Shown: piece after piece, positions 1-5,280 of the stretch
How the letters are laid out: every line of letters starts with the position of its first letter
How positions within the stretch are numbered: the first letter of the stretch is position 1
NCBI RefSeq assembly: GCF_020075705.1
Contig: NZ_JAIQUM010000140.1
Location: forward strand, 1-6,507
Reading direction: 5' to 3'
DNA from: Metabacillus rhizolycopersici
Lineage (GTDB): Bacteria > Bacillota > Bacilli > Bacillales > Bacillaceae
Length of the DNA: 6,507 nucleotides
Position numbers and translations under genes: made by a program
The notes under the pieces: generated by a model
What the model saw: the letters and a program-made list of their open reading frames with translations, nothing else
Databases searched by the model: none
Told to the model about the DNA's origin: nothing

Positions 1-204
1 CTTAACGGGCAGTAAAACTCCGACTTCAAGATTCGAGAGAAGCAAAGAAGATAAGTGGGAGATAACTGCCCGTAAAGATCCGACGAACGATTGACGTCCA
101 AGTCAGGCGAAGCCACAGGATGTGGCGCGTTTTGAGCGTGATAAGTCTCGCTAACCATCAGTGGGGGATGAAGAAAACCCCCACTGATGGAAGTCTCACT
201 TTAT
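1..204 (+). repeat. Structured ~205 bp mobile-type repeat, copy 1 (left end cut by window)
   Basis: This copy is nearly identical to a second one at 985-1193, in the same orientation. It can fold into three parts. A long arm closes ACGGGCAGT (5-13) with ACTGCCCGT (65-73). A central arm holds GCCACA-GGA-TGTGGC (112-126). A terminal hairpin has a perfect 13-bp stem (155-167 with 178-190) and an A-rich 10-nt loop. It ends in TTTAT (200-204), whose AT is also the AT of the ATG of the broken dehydrogenase that follows. The layout, length and TTTAT junction recall the bcr1-type repeats of the Bacillus cereus group; that assignment is from memory and tentative. Its left TTTAT lies outside the window. 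Confidence 0.85.
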
Positions 205-480
205 GGTAAACATCGCAGAAAAAGTTGTCATTATTATGGGGGCATCAAGTGGAATTGGTGAAGCAACGACCAAGAAACTTGCACAGGAAGGAGCAAAACT
301 AGTTATTGCGGCTCGGCGAGAGGATCGCTTGAAAACTCTAGTTGAATCATTACCAAATGCTGATATTACCTATGCTGTTGCAGTTGTATGAAATAAAGAG
401 GAAATTCAATCAGCTGTTGAGTAGCAGTCAAAAAATATGCTAGGGTAGATGTACTCTTCAACAAAGCTGGATTCGAGCAA
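203..480 (+). pseudogene. Short-chain dehydrogenase/reductase fragment, broken
   Basis: The first 62 codons give a clear SDR N-terminus: a beta strand, then the NAD(P)-binding GASSGIGEAT motif near residues 13-22, then an AARREDRL segment typical of the second strand. Family members are about 250 residues long. Here the frame meets TGA at 389-391. NKEEIQSAVE continues in the same frame after it, a shift near 421-425 follows, and then a further frame reads AVKKYARVDVLFNKAGF, matching the usual VDVLFNNAG region with one Asn changed to Lys. Similarity stops near 480, before the catalytic Ser-Tyr-Lys region, so the enzyme is dead. The repeat directly abuts its ATG, so no normal ribosome binding site remains. 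The original gene may have belonged to the same aldehyde/alcohol module as merR and adhA (inference). Confidence 0.85.
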
Positions 481-494
481 ACAATACAAACAGA

Positions 495-540
495 CCACCT
501 GTATTTCATAGACACATTTAATGAATACAGGTGGCTTTTA
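495..540 (-). terminator. Hairpin terminator downstream of merR
   Basis: CCACCTGTATT (495-505) pairs perfectly with AATACAGGTGG (524-534), an 11-bp stem with an 18-nt loop that ends six bases past the merR stop codon. On the minus strand it is followed by a U-rich, not pure U, stretch. On the plus strand CTTTTATT follows, so it may work in both directions. Confidence 0.75.
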
Positions 541-957
541 TTAATTAGTAATGGAAATCTCTATTTTATTGTTTTTATGAATATCTTCCGTTCCGGCTTC
601 CAATGCAGTCTTGTAATATAAACATTTATGCTCGATGAGTTCCATTGTTTTTTTTAGTTCTTCCACCTGTGCTTCTACACATGCTTTTCTTTCCATAAAC
701 ATGTCATATCTTTGCTGCAACGTGGAATCCCCATCAGAACACCAATCAATGAAATTTTTAATCTCCTTAATAGGCATCCCAGTGGACTTCAGACATTCAA
801 TTACTTTTAAAGCGCCGATATCGGATTCTTTAAACAATCGTGTTCCGTTGGATGTCCGTTCAACAAAAGGCATAAGTCCCTCCTTGTCGTAGTAACGCAA
901 AGTATATGCTGTAAGGTTCAATTCTTTTGCAACTTCGCTGATAGAATATGTCTTCAT
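541..957 (-). CDS. MerR-family transcriptional regulator (aldehyde/thiol-stress type)
   Basis: The product is 138 residues (139 if the preceding ATG at 960 is used). The MerR winged helix-turn-helix is clear at the N-terminus: SISEVAKELNLTAYTLRYY, then EGLMPFVERTSNGTRLF as the wing. A long helix from about residue 80 to 118 would form the antiparallel dimerisation coiled coil. The short C-terminus lacks a large ligand domain. Cys56 in the IECLKSTGM segment sits where NmlR/AdhR-type regulators carry their reactive cysteine; Cys74, Cys94 and Cys113 are also present. I prefer the second ATG because CTCCTT (965-970, AAGGAG on the minus strand) is 7 nt from it but only 4 nt from the first. Its neighbour adhA and the AGTTAACT sites at 1206-1215 and 1412-1419 point to control of adhA and of itself. 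The regulator's operator type differs from the inverted repeat I recall for B. subtilis AdhR, so I do not name it adhR. Confidence 0.9.
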   Translation of the reverse strand: MKTYSISEVAKELNLTAYTLRYYDKEGLMPFVERTSNGTRLFKESDIGALKVIECLKSTGMPIKEIKNFIDWCSDGDSTLQQRYDMFMERKACVEAQVEELKKTMELIEHKCLYYKTALEAGTEDIHKNNKIEISITN

Positions 958-979
958 CATGTATCTCCTTTTCTTTTTT

Positions 980-1193
980 TTTATCCCACCTTAACGGGCA
1001 GTAAAACTCCGACTTCAAGATTCGAGAGAAGCAAAGAAGATAAGTGGGAGATAACTGCCCGTAAAGATCCGACGAAGGACAGGACGTCCAAGTCAGGTGA
1101 AGCCACAGGATGTGGCGTTCCTGAGCGTGATAAGTCTCGCTAACCATCAGTGGGGGATGAAGAAAACCCCCACTGATGGAAGTCTCACTTTAT
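980..1193 (+). repeat. Structured ~205 bp mobile-type repeat, copy 2, flanked by TTTAT
   Basis: The core 985-1188 is bounded by TTTAT at 980-984 and TTTAT at 1189-1193, which looks like a 5-bp target duplication. The first ~86 bases after CTTAACGGGC and the last ~70 match copy 1 exactly. Differences are confined to one C/T change (108 against 1098) and two short blocks (88-92 with 128-132 in copy 1; 1077-1082 with 1118-1121 here) that can pair with each other in each copy. The terminal hairpin stem is 1144-1156 with 1167-1179. The repeat lies in the leader of merR, antisense to its transcript. No protein is encoded in it. Confidence 0.88.
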
Positions 1194-1205
1194 GATATAG
1201 ACTTC

Positions 1206-1215
1206 GAGTTAACTC
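1206..1215. promoter_or_regulatory. GAGTTAACTC palindrome, probable MerR operator in the merR leader
   Basis: This is a perfect 10-bp palindrome sharing AGTTAACT with the dyad in the adhA promoter. It lies about 8 to 17 nt downstream of the predicted merR transcription start, a position suited to autorepression. It could also have served a plus-strand promoter (TAGACT at 1198-1203) now damaged. The palindrome is seen; the binding is inferred. Confidence 0.55.
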
Positions 1216-1229
1216 TATGGTTAGAAGGG

Positions 1230-1258
1230 ATTGTATCACGGTATTTGCTGGATGTCAA
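1230..1258 (-). promoter_or_regulatory. Sigma-A promoter of merR
   Basis: On the minus strand TTGACA (1258-1253) and TACAAT (1235-1230) are separated by exactly 17 bp, a near-consensus vegetative promoter pointing at merR. The predicted start is near 1223. The leader to the merR start codon is therefore about 265 nt, of which about 209 nt is the inserted repeat plus one TTTAT. Confidence 0.75.
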
Positions 1259-1402
1259 AGTCACCTTATAGAGAAAGTAGAAATTGATTCTGTTTAACGG
1301 ATATATACCTACTTAAAAAAGAATGTAGCTGGCTATAGTCTCTATTGATAGATGATTTGAACCTGTATGGACATGGATTTTTAAAAAGAATAAACTAATC
1401 TC
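1259..1402. other. AT-rich spacer with no recognised gene
   Basis: No reading frame with a plausible start and ribosome binding site was found on either strand here, between the merR and adhA promoters. Nothing recognisable remains of a coding sequence. Confidence 0.5.
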
Positions 1403-1433
1403 TTGACCTAGAGTTAACTATAAGGAGTAACAT
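1403..1433 (+). promoter_or_regulatory. MerR-type promoter of adhA with 19-bp spacer
   Basis: TTGACC (1403-1408) and TAACAT (1428-1433) are 19 bp apart, the overlong spacing that MerR-family activators correct by twisting the DNA. The spacer holds an imperfect dyad centred on AGTTAACT (1412-1419). The predicted start is about 115 nt upstream of the adhA ATG, so the leader is fairly long. Confidence 0.7.
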
Positions 1434-1541
1434 TATTTTGTAAGAGAAAAAAGTAGGGATTGAAATGAATGAAGGGTAATTTTAACCTGAGTTCTTTATT
1501 TAAATCCGGTACAAGCGCATTCTCTTGAAAATATAAATTAC

Positions 1542-1547
1542 AGGAGG
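1542..1547 (+). promoter_or_regulatory. Ribosome binding site of adhA
   Basis: A full-consensus AGGAGG lies 7 nt upstream of ATG 1555 and fixes that start. Confidence 0.85.
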
Positions 1548-1554
1548 TTTTTTT

Positions 1555-2595
1555 ATGATAACTGCTAAAGCACGAGCTGTTGACGGTCCAGATAAACCCT
1601 TTCGAGTTGCTGAAATTAAACGACGCGATCTTGATTTACATGATGTTCTGATTGAAATTAAATATGCAGGAATATGCCATTCTGACATCCATACTGCTCA
1701 CGGCGAATGGGGTGACGTGAACTATCCTCTCGTACCTGGACACGAGATTGCGGGAATTGTCACGGATGTAGGAACCGAGGTAACAAAGTACAAGGTCGGT
1801 GACCGGGTAGGGGTCGGATGTATGGTTGACTCCTGCGGCGAATGTGAGAACTGCCGTAAAGGAGAAGAGCAATACTGCCTCAAAGGAAATATCCCTACCT
1901 ACGCTGGTGTCGACAAATACGGTGAGCCAACTCAAGGTGGCTATTCCACCCACATTGTCGTAACTGAGGATTTTGTAGTCAGAATTCCTGATAACATTGA
2001 GCTTGATGCTGCAGCACCATTACTATGTGCAGGTATTACGACATATTCGCCACTAAATCATTGGCAAGCTGGTCCAGGTAAGAAAGTAGCAGTTGTTGGT
2101 ATGGGTGGTCTTGGTCATATGGCTGTCAAGATTGCACATGCCATGGGTGCAGAAGTTACCGTTCTGTCTCAATCATTGAAGAAAAAAGACGATGGCCTGC
2201 AATTCGGCGCAGACAACTACTATGCCACAAGTGATCCTGAGACATTTAATAAACTTGCTAGTACTTTTGACTTGATAATTAACACGGTAAGTGCAAAAAT
2301 CGACATTAATGCTTACCTCTCACTGTTAACGCTGGATGGTACTCTAGTAAATGTTGGTGCGCCTGCAGAGCCATTGGCATTAAATGTGTTCTCTCTTATT
2401 CCTCATCGCCGTTCATTTGCAGGTTCGATGATTGGAGGCATCCGTGAGACTCAGGAAATGTTGGATTTCTGTGCAAAACATAACATTGTTCCTAAAATTG
2501 AAGTGATTTCGGCTGATCAAATTGACGAAGCATACGAACGCGTTTTAGCTTCAGATGTGAAGTATCGATTTGTGATCGACATTAGTACAATGTGA
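1555..2595 (+). CDS. adhA: Zinc-dependent NAD(P) alcohol dehydrogenase AdhA
   Basis: The 346-residue protein is a medium-chain dehydrogenase of the AdhA/YahK (cinnamyl-alcohol-dehydrogenase-like) group and is close over its whole length to the B. subtilis AdhA I recall. It interconverts alcohols and aldehydes in the cytoplasm, probably detoxifying reactive aldehydes. Catalytic zinc ligands are Cys41 (GICHSD), His63-Glu64 (GHE) and Cys158 (LLCAG). The structural zinc lobe has Cys94, Cys97, Cys100 and Cys108. The Rossmann motif GMGGLG is at 182-187, followed by the second strand VTVLSQS, where the Ser/Lys-rich continuation would suit NADP(H) (inference). All key residues are intact and the length is normal. 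It is a single-gene unit, with a MerR-type promoter ahead and its own terminator behind; the MerR gene beside it is the likely activator. Confidence 0.95.
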   Translation: MITAKARAVDGPDKPFRVAEIKRRDLDLHDVLIEIKYAGICHSDIHTAHGEWGDVNYPLVPGHEIAGIVTDVGTEVTKYKVGDRVGVGCMVDSCGECENCRKGEEQYCLKGNIPTYAGVDKYGEPTQGGYSTHIVVTEDFVVRIPDNIELDAAAPLLCAGITTYSPLNHWQAGPGKKVAVVGMGGLGHMAVKIAHAMGAEVTVLSQSLKKKDDGLQFGADNYYATSDPETFNKLASTFDLIINTVSAKIDINAYLSLLTLDGTLVNVGAPAEPLALNVFSLIPHRRSFAGSMIGGIRETQEMLDFCAKHNIVPKIEVISADQIDEAYERVLASDVKYRFVIDISTM

Positions 2596-2626
2596 GTTTC
2601 AAAGATAAATTCTCTTGGTAATTTCG

Positions 2627-2666
2627 AGGATATCCAAAAAGCCTATCTTTTTGGATATCCTTTTTG
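2627..2666 (+). terminator. Intrinsic terminator of adhA
   Basis: GGATATCCAAAAAG (2628-2641) pairs perfectly with CTTTTTGGATATCC (2647-2660) around a 5-nt loop and runs into TTTTTG. It lies about 32 nt after the adhA stop codon and is nearly symmetrical, so it may also stop minus-strand transcripts. Confidence 0.88.
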
Positions 2667-2863
2667 ACACCTTTGAAAATTGTAAAAGAGGGGTACATTA
2701 AATTGAACAGGAGGTTTGCTTGATTTTAATCAATATGTGAACTATTTCACTTCCACTAATGGGTGCAAGAGTTTAAGATCCGGCTTGAATAGCCGGTTTT
2801 TTTTATTCAACTAAAGTGGAAGGTTAGTTCAACAAGCAATAAAAAATCAAAAAAGCAAAGGTA
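2667..2863. other. Decayed intergenic stretch with an orphan ribosome binding site
   Basis: A consensus AGGAGG (2709-2714) is followed 5 nt later by TTG and only six codons before TGA (2738-2740). A degenerate copy of a short dispersed motif (2753-2780) and a terminator follow. No real gene is visible, so this may be the fused ends of a deleted gene. Confidence 0.4.
2780..2804 (+). terminator. Intrinsic terminator, plus strand
   Basis: CCGGCT (2780-2785) pairs with AGCCGG (2791-2796) around TGAAT, followed by eight T. No intact plus-strand gene lies between the adhA terminator and this one. Confidence 0.8.
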
Positions 2864-2880
2864 TTATCTACCTTCGCTTT
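2841..2880 (-). terminator. Intrinsic terminator of the DUF3231 transcript
   Basis: TACCTTCGCTTT (2869-2880) pairs with AAAGCAAAGGTA (2852-2863) with one mismatch around a 5-nt loop. On the minus strand the stem runs into TTTTTTGATTTTTT. It would end transcription coming from the two minus-strand genes upstream. It overlaps the stop codon of the small ORF at 2864-2989. Confidence 0.78.
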
Positions 2881-2989
2881 CCTTGCGAGTGATTCTGTTA
2901 ATTCTCCATATCAAATACTCTGTTTGTATCTGGGCAAACACCAACCCGATTAAAGATGAATATAAAACAGTTCCAAAACCTCTATCCAA
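2864..2989 (-). CDS. Possible small membrane ORF (41 codons, TTG start)
   Basis: A 41-codon frame begins with TTG and holds one hydrophobic stretch (GTVLYSSLIGLVFA) followed by a basic tail (RINRITRKE). This is a plausible single-span small membrane protein or the tail of a larger decayed gene. Against it, there is no ATG or GTG start at the front, no convincing ribosome binding site, and the frame is short enough to be open by chance. It lies between the DUF3231 gene and the shared terminator, so it would be transcribed. I do not recognise it. Confidence 0.25.
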   Translation of the reverse strand: MDRGFGTVLYSSLIGLVFAQIQTEYLIWRINRITRKESEGR

Positions 2990-3021
2990 TATACGATATT
3001 ATTTTAGTAATCTCATCTTGA

Positions 3022-4023
3022 TTATTTAGTTAAATCGTTCCTATCCTGCATGGAAGGTGGTTCTTCAAGCCAACCATTTTTCGCCATGATTTTTCCACCG
3101 TCCCGCCCATAAGTTAATACGTCTTTTGCTGTATTAACCATTATTAGTGGGAGGTCACTACGTAAACTAAATGCTGTTCCTAATGCATTGGCACCTAAAC
3201 CAAAGCCACAAAATATGCTGGTACAATACATCATGAGTTTATCAGAAAAAGGAGCTACCTTTGAATCTGTTGCATTTGCCCCCCATGTTGAAGGTGGCTG
3301 AATATCACTTTGAAGAAATAATTGTGTATAGTCAGTTACAATTTTTTTTGCTAATTCTTTTCCCTTTATGAAATATTTTTTTACTTCAGGTTCATTTGCC
3401 ACTTGTGCGAATCCTGTCATCATTTGCATTCCAATAATATTGGATTCAATTGCATTATATAAGTGTGCTATTTCAACTGTATTCAATGCTCTCTTTTCAG
3501 AAAATAAGTTAAAACCACTCATATAATTGGTCCCATCTGCAAACTCCACAGACTTTGGCATGGATACAGCAGGAGGACGTGGTAAAACATCTTTCTTTTG
3601 CAAATAGTCTACACATTCATCGTAAACACTCTGGGTAAAGGCGGTTAACTCCTTGTAAAAAAGCACAATATCTTTGCGATATGCCATATTCATGTGGAGT
3701 GTATGCAATCCCATGCTTATTGAACTAATAAGACGACAAAACATAATATCAAACATATTGTCATACAGCTTAGGTACGCCAATATTAACATCTTCCTCTT
3801 TGAATCCGATTGGAATAACTGCCCCTTCATTTTTGAAGATGGCTTTTATATCCTCAACATAGTTAATCACTTTCATATGAGCATCTTGCATAATTTCTTT
3901 GGCTTGATTGTCATCAGCTTGTTCTATAAAATATTCAAGAATTCTCTGTACCATTGTTTTTTGTTGATAGGTCAACCACAAAGTTCCTAATTCACTTGAA
4001 CTTAAAGCCTGTTTTTGGTTCAT
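3022..4023 (-). CDS. DUF3231 family protein, two-repeat helical bundle
   Basis: The 333-residue, mostly helical protein fits the DUF3231 family of Bacillaceae in length and pattern. It contains two related halves. Residues 7 to about 165 open with LSSSELGTLWLTYQQKTM; residues 180 to 333 open with LNTVEIAHLYNAIESNIIGM. Each half closes with a Leu-x-x-Pro-Pro turn (VLPRPP, WLEEPP). Families of this type resemble tandem ferritin-like or CotF-like four-helix bundles; the biochemical role is unknown. A glycine-rich hydrophobic stretch (FCGFGLGANALG, about 271-282) lies in the second half. No signal peptide is seen. GGAGG (4036-4032 on the minus strand) sits 8 nt before the ATG. The gene starts 45 bp after the membrane protein gene upstream, with no terminator between, so the two are probably co-transcribed. 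Confidence 0.85.
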   Translation of the reverse strand: MNQKQALSSSELGTLWLTYQQKTMVQRILEYFIEQADDNQAKEIMQDAHMKVINYVEDIKAIFKNEGAVIPIGFKEEDVNIGVPKLYDNMFDIMFCRLISSISMGLHTLHMNMAYRKDIVLFYKELTAFTQSVYDECVDYLQKKDVLPRPPAVSMPKSVEFADGTNYMSGFNLFSEKRALNTVEIAHLYNAIESNIIGMQMMTGFAQVANEPEVKKYFIKGKELAKKIVTDYTQLFLQSDIQPPSTWGANATDSKVAPFSDKLMMYCTSIFCGFGLGANALGTAFSLRSDLPLIMVNTAKDVLTYGRDGGKIMAKNGWLEEPPSMQDRNDLTK

Positions 4024-4068
4024 AATTTAAGCCTCCATTTACTGTATTTACTAAAACAATAACCACTT

Positions 4069-4533
4069 TCATTGAACCTTAATTCGCATTAACATACACT
4101 TTAAAAGATGTCCAATCAATAAACCTGGGAATAAAGACAAAATTGGAAGCCACACAGGTCCCAGTAATATTTGTCCTAATTTTAGTGCAGGAGAGTAGAT
4201 AAGCCCAATCGTTACAAAATAAGCACTAAATACAAAAGGAAGATAGGAATAAGGAGGAGTTTCTCCTTCGGCATCTTTATACGCATCCCACATAGCAAAC
4301 ATATAAAGACAGGGATAAAACATTAGCCATTGGTAATTTGTTGCTTCGATTGCTTCTCTAATGTTTCCTTGAAAGCTATGCAAAATCACAATATTAAAAT
4401 GACTATTAACATTAACGAGCAACTCCAAGAAAATAAAAACGATACCTTTAACAAATTTTCTGTTTAATAACTGAGCAAAGCCTGGGAGAGCAATACTCCA
4501 CAGAATAGCTTCTAACTTATCAGTCATAATCAT
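4069..4533 (-). CDS. Small multi-pass membrane protein, function unknown
   Basis: The 154-residue protein has about five hydrophobic spans, near residues 8-22, 28-46, 66-84, 98-114 and 122-147. A motif LPGFAQLLNRKFVKGIVFIFLE lies at the N-terminus; in other Bacillaceae membrane proteins (TM2/DUF5683-like) a similar segment makes a short hairpin. MWDAYKDAEGETPPYSYLPF forms a conserved-looking loop after the third span. I cannot assign a function. The start is ambiguous: AAGGA is 4 nt from the first ATG (4533) but 10 nt from the ATG two codons later. It is the first gene of a probable two-gene unit with the DUF3231 gene. A 10-bp inverted repeat lies in its promoter region. Confidence 0.8.
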   Translation of the reverse strand: MIMTDKLEAILWSIALPGFAQLLNRKFVKGIVFIFLELLVNVNSHFNIVILHSFQGNIREAIEATNYQWLMFYPCLYMFAMWDAYKDAEGETPPYSYLPFVFSAYFVTIGLIYSPALKLGQILLGPVWLPILSLFPGLLIGHLLKCMLMRIKVQ

Positions 4534-4563
4534 ATTGTCCTTATAATTAGTAATAAATTTAAT

Positions 4564-4610
4564 ATTTACTACAAGAGAAATAATATGTAGTAAATGTATT
4601 TATTCTTCAA
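4564..4610 (-). promoter_or_regulatory. Candidate promoter with a split operator for the membrane protein/DUF3231 unit
   Basis: ATTTACTACA (4564-4573) and TGTAGTAAAT (4586-4595) form a perfect 10-bp inverted repeat separated by 12 nt. On the minus strand the gap begins with TATTAT (4585-4580), a good -10, with TTGAAG (4610-4605) 19 bp upstream as a weak -35. The half-site TACTACA/TGTAGTA resembles that of BlaI/MecI-type repressors, but their halves are normally adjacent, so the assignment is tentative. The -10 caught between two half-sites suits repression. Confidence 0.5.
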
Positions 4611-4755
4611 TCCTTCTTCAACTAAATGGGTGCAATACTTGAAGATCAGAACTGTCATTTTGACGCTCTTGTTGTGCTAACAGATAGGATAATCGAAATA
4701 GTTTTTTAGAAAATCGGGTCATAATAGTAAATATTGAGTTATTAGGAGATAGAGG

Positions 4756-4911
4756 ATGAAAATCAGGAAAGAGAAAAAGAATGGTCAGGGCGGCATTTTT
4801 AAAGACATACTTATTGAAATTCGAGATTCAATCTTATTTGAATTAGTTTGGAACATCTTAATGTTTATACCAAGAATGATGATTCGTTTAATCAAGAATA
4901 TATTTAACTAG
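4756..4911 (+). CDS. Small basic/hydrophobic protein, 51 residues
   Basis: ATG at 4756 is preceded by AGGAG (4744-4748) with a 7-nt gap, a good ribosome binding site. The product begins with a lysine-rich head (MKIRKEKKNGQGG), continues with an acidic/hydrophobic helix (FKDILIEIRDSILFELVWN) and ends in an Ile/Met/Arg-rich segment (ILMFIPRMMIRLIKNIFN) that would be strongly amphipathic or membrane-binding. A terminator follows 12 nt after the stop. I do not recognise the family; a membrane-associated small protein is the simplest reading. Divergent from the membrane protein gene at 4533, it may share its control region. Confidence 0.65.
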   Translation: MKIRKEKKNGQGGIFKDILIEIRDSILFELVWNILMFIPRMMIRLIKNIFN

Positions 4912-4922
4912 TCTAAATGAGT

Positions 4923-4950
4923 GCGATTCTTTAAAGGTATCGCCTTTTTT
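4923..4950 (+). terminator. Intrinsic terminator of the 51-residue ORF
   Basis: GCGAT (4923-4927) can pair with ATCGC (4939-4943), or AAAGG (4933-4937) with CCTTT (4943-4947), followed by TTTTTT (4945-4950). The two stems are alternatives. It starts 12 nt after the stop codon. Confidence 0.65.
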
Positions 4951-5080
4951 GGTTTGATTAACGAAGCAGATTGTGAAGTATAGTACTTAAAGTAACGGGT
5001 GCGTGGGGAATTGATCCCGTCAACTAAACTGTCCGCCCCCTACTTGTAGAAACATGTTTAGTTTAATAAAACATAGAACA
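4951..5080. other. Intergenic stretch with degenerate repeat motif
   Basis: It contains AACGGGTGCG (4994-5003), a relative of the motifs at 2753 and 4621, with ACGGG (4995-4999) pairing with CCCGT (5016-5020). AACTAAAC (5022-5029) pairs with GTTTAGTT (5056-5063). No gene with a ribosome binding site was found. Confidence 0.4.
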
Positions 5081-5112
5081 AAAAAGGCACTCATTAGCGA
5101 GTGTCTTTTTTT
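5081..5112 (+). terminator. Intrinsic terminator, orphan
   Basis: AAAAAGGCACTC (5081-5092) pairs with GAGTGTCTTTTT (5099-5110), with one G-T pair and a 6-nt loop, ending in seven T. No intact plus-strand gene immediately precedes it, so it probably belonged to a lost gene. Confidence 0.8.
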
Positions 5113-5225
5113 GTTGTGTATCAAAAAAATGGAATTTTTGGACCCAGTTGATAGTAAAGAATATAAAGATGCTACCGCACTGAGCAATAAAGTAGTATTG
5201 AAGATCAAAACAATTTCTAGCTAAC

Positions 5226-5267
5226 AAAAAAAAAACTATTTACTGACTAGATAAATAGTTTTTTGTT
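5226..5267 (-). terminator. Terminator of the small multidrug export gene, likely bidirectional
   Basis: AAAAAACTATTTA (5230-5242) pairs perfectly with TAAATAGTTTTTT (5252-5264) around a 9-nt loop. On the minus strand it ends in ten T (complement of 5235-5226), 13 nt after the stop of the export gene. The plus strand also reads into TTTTTTG. Confidence 0.85.
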
Positions 5268-5280
5268 ATGGTGTCTAAAT

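Noticed and set aside
860..1147. Minus-strand 95-codon frame running through repeat copy 2 into merR
   Set aside because: It overlaps the real merR frame and the non-coding repeat, has no ribosome binding site and no protein-like motif.
1..1193. CRISPR array
   Set aside because: There are only two ~205 bp repeats separated by genes, not short regular repeats with spacers, and no cas genes.
4701..4721. Possible sigma-B promoter (GTTTTT ... GGGTCA) ahead of the 51-residue ORF
   Set aside because: The spacer is only 9 bp, against the usual 12-15, and the -10 is imperfect.
5020..5208. Minus-strand 62-codon frame
   Set aside because: It runs through a plus-strand terminator and hairpins, lacks a ribosome binding site and resembles no family.
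5054..5224. Plus-strand 56-codon frame starting ATG at 5054
   Set aside because: It has no ribosome binding site and an intrinsic terminator (5081-5112) lies inside it. The end (MEFLDPVDSKEYKDATALSNK) looks somewhat protein-like and may be a gene remnant, but I cannot support a gene.
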